In this document: positions 15,345-23,049 of the stretch, one piece after another | Layout of the letters: every line of letters starts with the position of its first letter | Position numbering within the stretch: the stretch's first letter is position 1 | DNA from: Oscillospiraceae bacterium | GTDB lineage: Bacteria > Bacillota > Clostridia > Oscillospirales > Ruminococcaceae | Length of the DNA stretch: 35,214 bases | Assembly (NCBI GenBank): GCA_024404875.1 | Contig: JAKSPK010000026.1 | Location: 1-35,214, forward strand | Direction: 5' to 3' | Made by a program: the position numbers and the translations under genes | Notes under the pieces: generated by a model | Seen by the model: only the letters and a program-made list of their open reading frames with translations | Told to the model about the DNA's origin: nothing | Database searches by the model: none

Positions 15345-17555
15345 ATGAAAAAATCATTCGTCCGCAGGATCGGTGCGCTCTGCACCGGCGCAGTCATGAC
15401 TGCATCTGCGCTGATGTCCATGGGCAGCTCGCTCACCGTCAGTGCAGCCGGTTCCGATGACTATGCGAAGATCCTTCAGTACAGCCTGTATTTCTATGAT
15501 GCCAATATGTGCGGCAAGGATGTTAGCTCCAAGAGCGGTCTGAGCTGGCGCGGCAACTGCCATACCGATGATCAGGTTCCGGGTGGCTTCCACGATGCCG
15601 GCGACCATGCAATGTTCGGCCTGCCGCAGGGTTACGCCGCTGCAGCACTCGGTCTCAGCTACCAGCAGTTTGCTGATGCTTATGCAGCAACCGGTCAGAC
15701 CGATCACCTCAAAATGATCACCGACCGCTTCTGCGAGTTCTTCCGCAATTCCACGAAGCTCAACGGCGACACCGTCACTGACTTCCTCTATCAGAAGGGC
15801 GACGGCGCAGCAGACCATGATTACTGGGGCAAGCCGGAGAATCAGCCCGGCGGACGCAAGATGTTCTGGACATCCTCCGGTGCGAGCGATATCGCTGCTG
15901 ACTATGCAGCAGCACTTGCTCTGAACTACATCAACTTCAAAAATGATGAGGATCTGAAGTACGCAAAGGCACTTTACAAGTTCTCCAAGCAGTACAATCA
16001 GTGTGCCGTTGACGGTCCGAAGGGCTTCTATAACTCCTCCAGCTGCGCGGATGAGCAGGCACTGGCGGCTGCATGGCTCTACAAGGCAACGAACGACGGA
16101 AGCTACAAGAGTGACCTCGATGCCGCAATGAGCAGCCTCGGTGTCTATTGGGCATACGGCTGGAACGATGCAAACCTCGGCGCAGCACTTTCTTATGGCA
16201 TCGTCACCGGCAACTGGGCAAAGGCAAGCGGTTATGTCGGCAATATGTGCCGCGGCAATGACTACCTCTACATGGATAAGTGGGGCAGCGCAAGACTGAA
16301 TGCTTCCATGCAGTTCGCATCGCTGATCGTCTCCAAGAATACCAGCACAAGCTATGTTGACTGGGCAAAGGGACAGATGCGCTACCTGACCGGCGACAAC
16401 AACTTCGGCTACAGCTTTGTGGTCGGCATCGGCGACAAGTATCCGCAGAACACCCATCACAGAGCAGCTTCCGGCTACAATAACTACCAGGAGCTCGGCG
16501 ATAACAAGAACGCTGCTGCAAATTCTCCGATCCTGATCGGTGCGCTGGCTGGCGGCCCGTGGAACGGTGATCCGAATTCTGCGGACAAGGGTTCTCCTGT
16601 GTTCTATGAGGACAGCATTAAGGATTATGTCGGCAATGAGGTCGCTCTGGACTACAATGCAGGTCTGGTTGGCGCAGCAGCTGGTCTTTATTCGCTCGGC
16701 GGCAAGTCCGGCTCGATCGTTTCCAGCATCCCCGGCGTTACCAAGATCTACAGCAGCTCTTCCATCGTTGCTCCGGATGATCCGGTTCCTGGCACAACAC
16801 CGGGTACTACACCTGGTGTAACCCCCAGCAATCCGTCTGAAAAGGTTCTTACTCCGAGTGATATGACTGTTAGTACTGAAGTTGGCGATGGCGGCGAAAT
16901 CAACAACTTTGCAGAATTTTACCCGATGGGCGCAAAGTCTGCTACTCTTTATCTGAAGGTCAACTCCGCTGATGAAGAGGTTTCCGGTGGGTTCGGTACA
17001 TGGACCGGCAAATGGGAGCAGGTGGACTTCAAGGGCGTGAGTGTCGGCGCTGACAAGACAGCCGCGATCGACTACAAGATTCCGGACAATGTCGGAACCA
17101 CTGTTAAGGCAATGGTATTCTGGCCGCACGGCAATGCAGTCACGATTGAAAAGGTCGTTCTCCACATGGATGACAGCACTCCGTCTCAGGGCACTACAGA
17201 GAAGACCACAACGACGACGACCACTACAACAACTGCTACAACGACAACGACAACAACCACGACTACAACTACAACGACGACCACTACAACAACAACCACC
17301 ACAAATACCACAGCCGGTCAGCCGCAGCAGCCGACAGCAACTGTATGGGGCGATGCTGACCTCAGCGGTGATGTCGATGTTGCCGATGCAGTTTTGATTT
17401 GCCGCTTTGCGAATGAGGACAGAGATGCCGTCATTTCCACACAGGGCAAGGTCAACGCGGATGTCACACATGACGGCGTTGTCAAGGTTGATGATGCAAC
17501 CAAGATCATCAAGGCTGTTGGCAAGGTCATTTCCATGAACGATCTCGCATATTGA
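15345..17555 (+). CDS. GH9 endoglucanase with CBM-like module and dockerin
   Basis: A 736-aa secreted cellulosomal cellulase. A signal peptide (residues 1-35, ending VSAAG) precedes a GH9 (alpha/alpha)6 domain at about 38-475. The DAGD motif at 84-87 holds the catalytic base Asp; NTHHRAASG is the substrate-binding His motif; E432 in GNEVALDYNAG is the predicted acid. A Pro/Thr linker leads to a ~115-aa beta-rich module (about 499-615; NNFAEFYPMGAKSATLYLK, VKAMVFWPHGNAVTIEKV) that looks like a carbohydrate-binding module. A 33-residue poly-Thr linker (621-653) follows, then a dockerin (about 668-730) with two Ca-binding repeats (DADLSGDVDVADAVLI and NADVTHDGVVKVDDAT). ATG 15345 is preceded by GAGGGGA; the longer in-frame start at 15306 would precede the signal peptide. 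It should bind a cohesin on a scaffoldin. Confidence 0.95.
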   Translation: MKKSFVRRIGALCTGAVMTASALMSMGSSLTVSAAGSDDYAKILQYSLYFYDANMCGKDVSSKSGLSWRGNCHTDDQVPGGFHDAGDHAMFGLPQGYAAAALGLSYQQFADAYAATGQTDHLKMITDRFCEFFRNSTKLNGDTVTDFLYQKGDGAADHDYWGKPENQPGGRKMFWTSSGASDIAADYAAALALNYINFKNDEDLKYAKALYKFSKQYNQCAVDGPKGFYNSSSCADEQALAAAWLYKATNDGSYKSDLDAAMSSLGVYWAYGWNDANLGAALSYGIVTGNWAKASGYVGNMCRGNDYLYMDKWGSARLNASMQFASLIVSKNTSTSYVDWAKGQMRYLTGDNNFGYSFVVGIGDKYPQNTHHRAASGYNNYQELGDNKNAAANSPILIGALAGGPWNGDPNSADKGSPVFYEDSIKDYVGNEVALDYNAGLVGAAAGLYSLGGKSGSIVSSIPGVTKIYSSSSIVAPDDPVPGTTPGTTPGVTPSNPSEKVLTPSDMTVSTEVGDGGEINNFAEFYPMGAKSATLYLKVNSADEEVSGGFGTWTGKWEQVDFKGVSVGADKTAAIDYKIPDNVGTTVKAMVFWPHGNAVTIEKVVLHMDDSTPSQGTTEKTTTTTTTTTTATTTTTTTTTTTTTTTTTTTTTTNTTAGQPQQPTATVWGDADLSGDVDVADAVLICRFANEDRDAVISTQGKVNADVTHDGVVKVDDATKIIKAVGKVISMNDLAY
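17205..17303 (+). repeat. ACN microsatellite encoding poly-threonine linker
   Basis: 33 codons, all threonine except one alanine, using a mix of ACC, ACA, ACG and ACT. The unit CGACGACCACTACAACAAC recurs about 66 bp apart, showing growth by slippage or duplication. It links the CBM-like module to the dockerin and is probably a site of length variation between strains. Confidence 0.92.
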
Positions 17556-17602
17556 TGCGGGGCACTGTGAGAGTTCTCACAATTCACAAATAGGCAAGAG
17601 CA

Positions 17603-17630
17603 CGGATACGGCTGATTTTAGCCGTATCCG
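17603..17630 (+). terminator. Hairpin after the first GH9 gene
   Basis: A perfect 11-bp stem (CGGATACGGCT / AGCCGTATCCG) with a 6-nt loop lies 48 bp after the stop. There is no T run, so termination is uncertain. It may instead protect the 3' end of the mRNA. Confidence 0.45.
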
Positions 17631-17642
17631 CGTTCGCATATA

Positions 17643-17683
17643 CAGGAATTGCTCTATTTATTTAACATAATATAGAATTCCTG
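17643..17683. repeat. 8-bp inverted repeat upstream of the second GH9 gene
   Basis: CAGGAATT (17643-17650) and AATTCCTG (17676-17683) flank a 25-bp AT-rich core that contains a weak promoter-like TTGCTC, 16 bp, TATAGA. The placement would suit an operator over the promoter of the second cellulase gene. Confidence 0.35.
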
Positions 17684-17728
17684 CACAAAAAAGGGGAAAG
17701 CCGAAACATAAAAAGGGGAGGTTCTATC

Positions 17729-19546
17729 ATGTTCCACACAGAAAAAACCAAACGCACCGCAGCAGGGATCCTCGGTGCAGCGATGACGCTGTGCAGTTGT
17801 ATCATTCCGAATGCTGCAATGACCGCATCGGCCGATGCCGACGATGAAAATTTCGGTGAGGCGCTGGCCATTTCGCTTTATTTCTATGACGCGAATGCCT
17901 GCGGCACCGGCATCACCGATGGCCCGCTGACATGGCGCGGCGACTGCCACACCTATGACGGACAGGCCGAAATCAGCAAGGCGGAAAACTTCAATTCTGC
18001 GGCCGCTGCGATCATGGATCCCGACGGCGACGGCAAAATGGATCTGTCCGGCGGCTATCACGATGCCGGCGACCATGTTAAGTTTAATCTGACGATTGGC
18101 TATTCGCTGTCTTCGCTGGCGATGTCCGATTACCTCAATGACGGTGTCTATGCGGATATCGGCTGCATGGATCATTTTGCGGCAGTTTTGAAGCGCGGCT
18201 GCGATTATCTGATGAAAACGACTGCTTTGGACGGCAGCGGGAATGTCGTCTCGATCTGCTATCAGGTGTCCGATCTTGCTGACCACAATTATTGGTCTTC
18301 GCCGGAGGTTCAGACCTATGAGCGTAAGACCTACTGGATGTCCGCTGGCAATAACAACCGCAAGATCTGTGCTGACATGGTGAATGCTCTGGCTGGTACT
18401 GCCTATGTGCTGCGCGAATACGATTCTGCTTATTCCGAGAAGTGCCTGAAATACGCGCAGGCGATCTTTGACTTTGCAAAGGCGCACAACGGCAATGAGC
18501 AATCCGGAAACGGTGGTATGTACGGCAATTCTGCAGATGCTCAGGATGAAATGCTGATTGCATCGGCATGGCTGTATATCAACGGTGTCGGCGCTATGCC
18601 GGGCTGCATTCCGTCGAATCAGAGCTACAGCTCCGAATTCGGCTCGGAATATGACGGCTATCTCTATTCGTGGGACAAGCAGTATCAGGGCTATAGCTGG
18701 CTTATGTATAAGGCTACGAAAAACGCGGCCTTCAAGACTGAGCTGATCGCGGATTACAATAATCAGGGCGGCTTTTCGGAAACCGCTTATAGCACCAAAT
18801 GGGGCTGGGGCAATTCCCGCTATAACTGCGCAGTTCAGGCAACGGCGATTGCAATCGCGGACGGTGATAAGACAAGCGCCTCTGCAAAGGGCGCGAAATT
18901 CCAGATGAATTATATTCTCGGCCGGAACAGCTATAATTACAGCTTCCTCGTCGGCTACGGCGACAAGTGCCCGACGCATTATCATCACAGAGCCTCGAAC
19001 CCCGGCACAGGTAATCCCAAGGACGATACGGCCGCAAAGTATCTGGTCTACGGCGCACTGATCGGCGGCCCGGACGGCAGTGGATATCAGGATTATCAGG
19101 ACAGCTACACCTATACTGAGCCTGCACTTGACTATAATGCCTGCTTTGCGCTGGCTTGCGCTGGTCTTTACCGGCTCTACGGCGGCGATCCGGCAGCAGC
19201 AAAGCCGGTGCTGGATGCGGCATCTGAGATCAACAGCTCGTATGTGTTCGGCAGCGGTTCCGTGCAGCAGGAGACCACGACAACAACTGAGACTTCCACA
19301 ACAACCACGACCGAAACGGAAATTCCTCAGACCAAACTGCTCGGCGATGTCGATCTCAGCGGCGATGTCGATGTGAATGACTGCGTCCTGCTGGCTCGCT
19401 ATAATACAGAAGACGCCGATGCAGTTGTGACAGCACAGGGCAAGATCAATGCAGATGCAGATGAAAACGGAACTCTTGACAATACGGATGTGACGCGTAT
19501 TCTTCAGTCCATTGCGAAGCTCCGGCCGATGGGCGCGGGTGCATGA
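17729..19546 (+). CDS. GH9 cellulase with dockerin
   Basis: A 605-aa secreted cellulosomal glycoside hydrolase. A signal peptide (about 1-35) is followed by a GH9 domain at about 40-490. DAGD lies at 112-115 in GGYHDAGDHVKF, the conserved THYHHRAS motif is present, and the predicted catalytic acid is E464 in YTEPALDYNA. A short Thr/Glu linker leads to a C-terminal dockerin with two Ca-binding repeats (DVDLSGDVDVNDCVLL and NADADENGTLDNTDVT). Unlike the upstream paralogue it has no CBM-like module and the catalytic domain begins almost directly after the signal peptide. GGGGAGG 7 nt before the ATG supports the start. Its substrate is probably cellulose or another beta-glucan; it is likely assembled with the neighbour on the same scaffoldin. 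Confidence 0.95.
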   Translation: MFHTEKTKRTAAGILGAAMTLCSCIIPNAAMTASADADDENFGEALAISLYFYDANACGTGITDGPLTWRGDCHTYDGQAEISKAENFNSAAAAIMDPDGDGKMDLSGGYHDAGDHVKFNLTIGYSLSSLAMSDYLNDGVYADIGCMDHFAAVLKRGCDYLMKTTALDGSGNVVSICYQVSDLADHNYWSSPEVQTYERKTYWMSAGNNNRKICADMVNALAGTAYVLREYDSAYSEKCLKYAQAIFDFAKAHNGNEQSGNGGMYGNSADAQDEMLIASAWLYINGVGAMPGCIPSNQSYSSEFGSEYDGYLYSWDKQYQGYSWLMYKATKNAAFKTELIADYNNQGGFSETAYSTKWGWGNSRYNCAVQATAIAIADGDKTSASAKGAKFQMNYILGRNSYNYSFLVGYGDKCPTHYHHRASNPGTGNPKDDTAAKYLVYGALIGGPDGSGYQDYQDSYTYTEPALDYNACFALACAGLYRLYGGDPAAAKPVLDAASEINSSYVFGSGSVQQETTTTTETSTTTTTETEIPQTKLLGDVDLSGDVDVNDCVLLARYNTEDADAVVTAQGKINADADENGTLDNTDVTRILQSIAKLRPMGAGA

Positions 19547-19577
19547 TCCGCGAATGTGCACAGCAGAAAGTATGCTT

Positions 19578-19615
19578 CCGCAATCGCGCAGTTTCATTCT
19601 GCGCGATTGCGGTTT
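19578..19615 (+). terminator. Terminator after the second GH9 gene
   Basis: A perfect 14-bp stem (CCGCAATCGCGCAG / CTGCGCGATTGCGG), 7-nt loop, followed by TTTGT, 31 bp after the stop. The T run is short but the stem is strong. Confidence 0.7.
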
Positions 19616-19630
19616 GTGCTGATAAAAATA

Positions 19631-19753
19631 ATGTACCAATTATCTCTTGAAGAATTCCGCTTGCTTATTGCCGTGAGACTGCTTCATCAGCCTCTGCATT
19701 GTCTCACGACAAAAGATCCCGCGTTATTGTCCATTAAGATCTGATTGGTACAT
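19631..19753. repeat. Nested inverted repeats, possible structured RNA or small element
   Basis: ATGTACCAAT (19631-19640) and ATTGGTACAT (19744-19753) are perfect 10-bp inverted repeats. Just inside, across a 4x4 internal loop, TCTTGA (19645-19650) can pair with TTAAGA (19734-19739). Inside that, CGTGAGAC (19672-19679) pairs with GTCTCACG (19701-19708). The 123-bp unit sits between the cellulase terminator and the metallophosphoesterase ribosome site. It could be a leader RNA, a small RNA, or a miniature inverted-repeat element. It matches no riboswitch I recognise. Confidence 0.5.
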
Positions 19754-19792
19754 CAATCGTAATATTACAAAAGAATTCAGGAGGCAACCCCT

Positions 19793-20674
19793 ATGAAGCA
19801 TCAGTCCGCAAACAGACACAAAGTCCTGCATTCCGTTCCGCGCAGACTGGGCATTTTGCTCATTCTGGCGCTGCTTTTCTATGCATTTGCTTACGGTGCC
19901 AATAACCGCATTGAGATCTCGGAATATACCTATGAGACCGATCAGCTTTCCGTCTCATTTGACGGCTTCCGGATCGTGCATCTGACCGATCTTCATAATA
20001 AGGTTTTTGCACAGAACAATGAATCTCTGCTCCGTGAGATTCGCAGGCTGGAGCCGGATATGATCGTCATGACCGGCGATTTCATTGACGCATCCAACCA
20101 TACCAATATCGACGATGCGCTGATATTTATGCAGGAGATTCCGAAGATTGCGCCCGCTTATTATGTTTACGGCAACCACGAGCTTTTGCTCGGAAAAACT
20201 GTGACATCGGCATTTGCACGGCAGGTCATGGAGTACGGTGTGCAATTTATGAGTGACGAGTCCCTGCAGGTTTCTTCCAAAACCGGCCAGACCTTCACGC
20301 TGATCGGCCTGGACGACAAATCATTGCAGGCGAACATTTTGCAGCAGCTTGTCGATGCATCCCAGGATGATTTTCAGGTCTTGCTTGCCCATGAGCCGCA
20401 ATACTTGGAATCGTTCTATGCTGGAACCGGTGTGGATCTTGTTTTCTCTGGTCATGTTCACGGCGGACAGTTTCGTATTCCGTTCCTTAATCAGGGCATT
20501 TACGCGCCTGATCAGGGGTTTTGGCCGCAGTATACCGGCGGAGTGTATACATCCGGCAGTACTACTATGTATCTCAGCCGCGGTCTTGGCAACAGCGCAT
20601 TTCCGCTGCGCCTGTTCAACCATCCGGAGATTCTCTGCGTGACGCTGAAGACCGTCACCGGCGGCAGATCGTGA
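19793..20674 (+). CDS. Membrane-anchored calcineurin-like metallophosphoesterase
   Basis: A 293-aa phosphoesterase with a basic N-terminus and one membrane segment (LGILLILALLFYAFAYG, about 19-35), leaving the catalytic domain outside the membrane. All metal-binding motifs are intact: D66 and H68 in HLTDLHN, TGD at 94-96, GNHE at 127-130, H200 in LLAHEP, and H221/H223 in SGHVHGGQF. The overall pattern fits the YkuE/YpbG-like group of transmembrane phosphohydrolases; YkuE itself is a cell-wall-associated Mn-dependent enzyme. The substrate is unknown. CAGGAGG lies 7-8 nt before the ATG. The asparaginase-like gene follows 13 bp downstream, so they form an operon. Confidence 0.9.
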   Translation: MKHQSANRHKVLHSVPRRLGILLILALLFYAFAYGANNRIEISEYTYETDQLSVSFDGFRIVHLTDLHNKVFAQNNESLLREIRRLEPDMIVMTGDFIDASNHTNIDDALIFMQEIPKIAPAYYVYGNHELLLGKTVTSAFARQVMEYGVQFMSDESLQVSSKTGQTFTLIGLDDKSLQANILQQLVDASQDDFQVLLAHEPQYLESFYAGTGVDLVFSGHVHGGQFRIPFLNQGIYAPDQGFWPQYTGGVYTSGSTTMYLSRGLGNSAFPLRLFNHPEILCVTLKTVTGGRS

Positions 20675-20687
20675 GGCGGGGGCGTCT

Positions 20688-21713
20688 ATGCGGATCGCTT
20701 TGATTCTGACCGGCGGGACAATATGCAGCCGGACCGTCTCCGATGGAACACGCCGAAGCGATGTCTCGAATGCGCTTACGCTTCTGGAGGAACATTATCG
20801 CAAAGCGCATCCATATTCTTCGGTGGAATTTGATGTGCAGATGCCGTTGAATGCGCTGAGCGAGGATCTCACGCCTGATGACTGGACAGCGCTCCTCAAA
20901 ACAATCGGCGCGCTGGATCTTTCTGCACTGGATGGTATTATCATTGCACACGGCACCGATACTTTGGACCAGAGCGCAGCCATGCTTTCTGCTGCGCTCT
21001 GCGGTATTCGTGTGCCGGTGCTGCTGGTCTCGGCGATCGAGCCGCCCGACGATCCGCACACCAACGGCCACGCGAATTTCGAGGCTGCGGTCAGGCTGAT
21101 TTGCAGGCGGCTTTCGGGCGGAGTCTGGGCAGTATACGAAAACTCTGATGGCGTGATGTATCTGCACCGTGGCTTCGAGCTGGAGCCCTGCGCACATGAG
21201 AGCCGTTCTTTTTTCAGCAATACAATGCAGCCGGTTTCTGCGGTACTGGATGCGGAGCCGATACATACAAACAGCACCTGCAATTCCTTGCAGATGCTGT
21301 GTGAGATCGACGGAGAGCCGCCGGAGGTTCTGCTGATTCGGCCATATAACGGCCTGCGTTATGACCGCATTTTGCTGGACGGTGCAGCGGCCGTTGTCCA
21401 TGGGACATATCATTCAGAGACAGCGAATTCCGTTCGGTTCTCTCCTTACGGGATGCAGACGCTGATTGATCGCTGCCGTGCTGCGGAAATCCCCTGTTAT
21501 CTGACCCCCTGCCATGTTGCGGAGCAGAGCTACGGTTCCGGCTTTGATCTGGTTCAGGAGGGTGCGGTTCCGCTGGAGGGGATGACGCTGCCGTTTGCAT
21601 ACGGCGCAGTCTGGGTGAGCAGGCTGCTCGGCTGCACCGGCGAGCTGCTGACAGCGCGTGTGCGGCAGCTGCGTCAGTCGCTCGAAAGCCAGAGCTTCCG
21701 CTGCTGCATATAA
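20688..21713 (+). CDS. Asparaginase-family amidohydrolase, divergent
   Basis: A 341-aa protein of the bacterial type I/II L-asparaginase fold, normally converting asparagine to aspartate and ammonia. The first active-site motif LILTGGTI (nucleophile T11) and the second HGTDTLDQSA are clear. Two usual features are altered. The GSQxP segment reads VSAIEPPDDPHTNG, and the stretch YLHRGFELEPCAHESRSFFS, equivalent to the YRGNRTTKAHADGF region of typical enzymes, has no lysine. The catalytic Thr-Asp-Lys set therefore looks incomplete. It may have changed substrate or lost activity. It follows the phosphoesterase gene by 13 bp with a weak G-rich ribosome site, and its 3' end overlaps the convergent DUF4416 gene by 40 bp. 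Confidence 0.8.
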   Translation: MRIALILTGGTICSRTVSDGTRRSDVSNALTLLEEHYRKAHPYSSVEFDVQMPLNALSEDLTPDDWTALLKTIGALDLSALDGIIIAHGTDTLDQSAAMLSAALCGIRVPVLLVSAIEPPDDPHTNGHANFEAAVRLICRRLSGGVWAVYENSDGVMYLHRGFELEPCAHESRSFFSNTMQPVSAVLDAEPIHTNSTCNSLQMLCEIDGEPPEVLLIRPYNGLRYDRILLDGAAAVVHGTYHSETANSVRFSPYGMQTLIDRCRAAEIPCYLTPCHVAEQSYGSGFDLVQEGAVPLEGMTLPFAYGAVWVSRLLGCTGELLTARVRQLRQSLESQSFRCCI

Positions 21714-22216
21714 ATCCCGCGTACCTGTGTGAGAAATGCGTGAACCTGCGGGAGCTTGAAATCCATATAGGTCCACGGAAACGGATTCCACGCCCGGCGC
21801 GCATAAAAGAGCGTCAGCTCCGCATAGATGCCGTCAGAGAGCGGGATGCGGTGGCCGGCGTTTTTTGTTGTCGCGAGGGAGAGTCTGCCCGCGCTGATGA
21901 ATCCCGGATCGAGATTGATGCGGCGGTTTCCTGAATCAGCGGCGGCCTGCTCGATCGCGTTGGTCGCGGTCTTGATTGCGGCAAGCTCCTGCGGATCGCG
22001 GCATTGCGCGAAAGACAGCATTTTGCGGAAAACGCGTCCGCCCATTTCGCTGTCGTAATAGGGCGATATATCCGAAAAGCAATACGGCTCGGAGATGAGA
22101 TCCGCCGCACCGTAAGCGTCAGTCAGCTTAGAAATTGCCGCATCTGCGGTCTTTTCGTCGGTGTATAGAATTGCGCAGATGAGCTTTTCCGGCTCGAAAT
22201 GCATCGCAGTACCCAT
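21674..22216 (-). CDS. DUF4416 family protein
   Basis: A 180-aa conserved protein without known function. It matches the DUF4416 pattern along its length: KLICAILYTDEKTADAAI near the start, a DISPYYDSEMG motif, the highly conserved RRINLDPGFIS, TTKNAGHRIPL, and FPWTYMDF near the end. It is predicted to be cytosolic. The start at ATG 22216 has AAAGGAG 7 nt upstream; the longer in-frame reading to 22243 runs into the promoter. It is transcribed alone from its own promoter and converges on the asparaginase-like gene, overlapping its last 40 bp. Confidence 0.88.
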   Translation of the reverse strand: MGTAMHFEPEKLICAILYTDEKTADAAISKLTDAYGAADLISEPYCFSDISPYYDSEMGGRVFRKMLSFAQCRDPQELAAIKTATNAIEQAAADSGNRRINLDPGFISAGRLSLATTKNAGHRIPLSDGIYAELTLFYARRAWNPFPWTYMDFKLPQVHAFLTQVRGIYMQQRKLWLSSD

Positions 22217-22245
22217 GATGAAGCTCCTTTGTCTATGATGCATTT

Positions 22246-22274
22246 ATGATACCATGAAACCGCCGATCTGTCAA
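22246..22274 (-). promoter_or_regulatory. Promoter of the DUF4416 gene
   Basis: Minus strand -35 TTGACA (22274-22269), 17-bp spacer, -10 TATCAT (22251-22246), 30 nt before the start codon. Confidence 0.82.
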
Positions 22275-22349
22275 GTCCGCGCCGTGCACGGATTCAGCGG
22301 ACTGCAAGCTGAGCGGCATCAAGGCAATCAACGAAAAAGGATGATTAGC

Positions 22350-23030
22350 ATGAATCTGAATGAAAAAGCAGTGCAGATCTGTGATATTCTGGATACGGTT
22401 TATCCGGATGCGGTCTGCTCGCTGCAATACGAAAAGCCCTATGAGCTGATGATCGCGACACGGCTCTCGGCGCAGTGTACCGATGCGCGTGTCAACATCG
22501 TGACGAAGGATCTGTTCCGGCAGTTCCCGACGCTGGATTCCTTTGCGGATGCCGATCTCACAGAGCTGGAGCAGGCGGTCAAGCCCTGCGGATTTTACCG
22601 TGCCAAGGCGAAAAGCATCAAGGAGATGTGCATTCGTGTGCGCGATGTGTACGGCGGTGTCGTGCCGGATACTATGGACGATCTGCTGACGCTCTCCGGC
22701 ATCGGCCGCAAGACGGCGAATCTCCTGCTCGGTGATGTCTACGGCAAGCCTTCCGTCGTGACTGATACGCACTGCATTCGCATCTCCGGACGGCTTGGCC
22801 TGACCAAACGCCATGCGCCGGAGCAGGTCGAGGAGGATCTGCGAAAAATCCTGCCGCCGGAACGCTCCGGACGGTTCTGTCATCAGATCGTGCTGTTCGG
22901 GCGCGATACCTGCACAGCGCGGAATCCGAAATGCAGCGAATGTCCGATGAAAGAGTATTGTGTCGATCCGTCCTTTACGAAGATCGAAAAAAATTTGAAA
23001 AAAGCCCTTGACAAATCGGGAAAAAAGTGA
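22350..23030 (+). CDS. nth: Endonuclease III
   Basis: A 226-aa base-excision-repair DNA glycosylase/AP lyase acting on oxidised pyrimidines. The helix-hairpin-helix motif LSGIGRKTANLLL contains the catalytic lysine K121, and the catalytic aspartate is D139 in VTDTHCIRI. The C-terminal 4Fe-4S cluster ligands C188, C195, C198 and C204 have exact CX6CX2CX5C spacing. Length is close to the E. coli enzyme (211 aa). ATG 22350 is chosen because it follows AAAAAGGATG at a normal distance; ATG 22341 lies in that site and earlier starts overlap the divergent promoter. The promoter of the next transcription unit lies within the last codons and stop of this gene. Confidence 0.95.
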   Translation: MNLNEKAVQICDILDTVYPDAVCSLQYEKPYELMIATRLSAQCTDARVNIVTKDLFRQFPTLDSFADADLTELEQAVKPCGFYRAKAKSIKEMCIRVRDVYGGVVPDTMDDLLTLSGIGRKTANLLLGDVYGKPSVVTDTHCIRISGRLGLTKRHAPEQVEEDLRKILPPERSGRFCHQIVLFGRDTCTARNPKCSECPMKEYCVDPSFTKIEKNLKKALDKSGKK

Positions 23031-23036
23031 TATAAT
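23008..23036 (+). promoter_or_regulatory. Consensus promoter of the T-box transcript
   Basis: TTGACA (23008-23013), 17-bp spacer, TATAAT (23031-23036). The -35 and spacer lie inside the last codons of nth and the -10 directly follows its stop codon. Confidence 0.92.
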
Positions 23037-23049
23037 CCAATATATAGGC

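Noticed and set aside
17208-17310. Possible CRISPR-like or tandem repeat array in the ACN tract
   Set aside because: The repeats are in-frame threonine codons without spacers; they encode a linker.
15354-17471. 705-codon minus-strand open frame opposite the first GH9 gene
   Set aside because: Arises from codon bias and the ACN repeat of the GH9 gene; Cys/Arg-rich translation with no domain, and the plus-strand product is unambiguous.
17654-19639. 661-codon minus-strand open frame opposite the second GH9 gene
   Set aside because: Same explanation: a mirror frame of a strongly biased gene, running through the dockerin and terminator.
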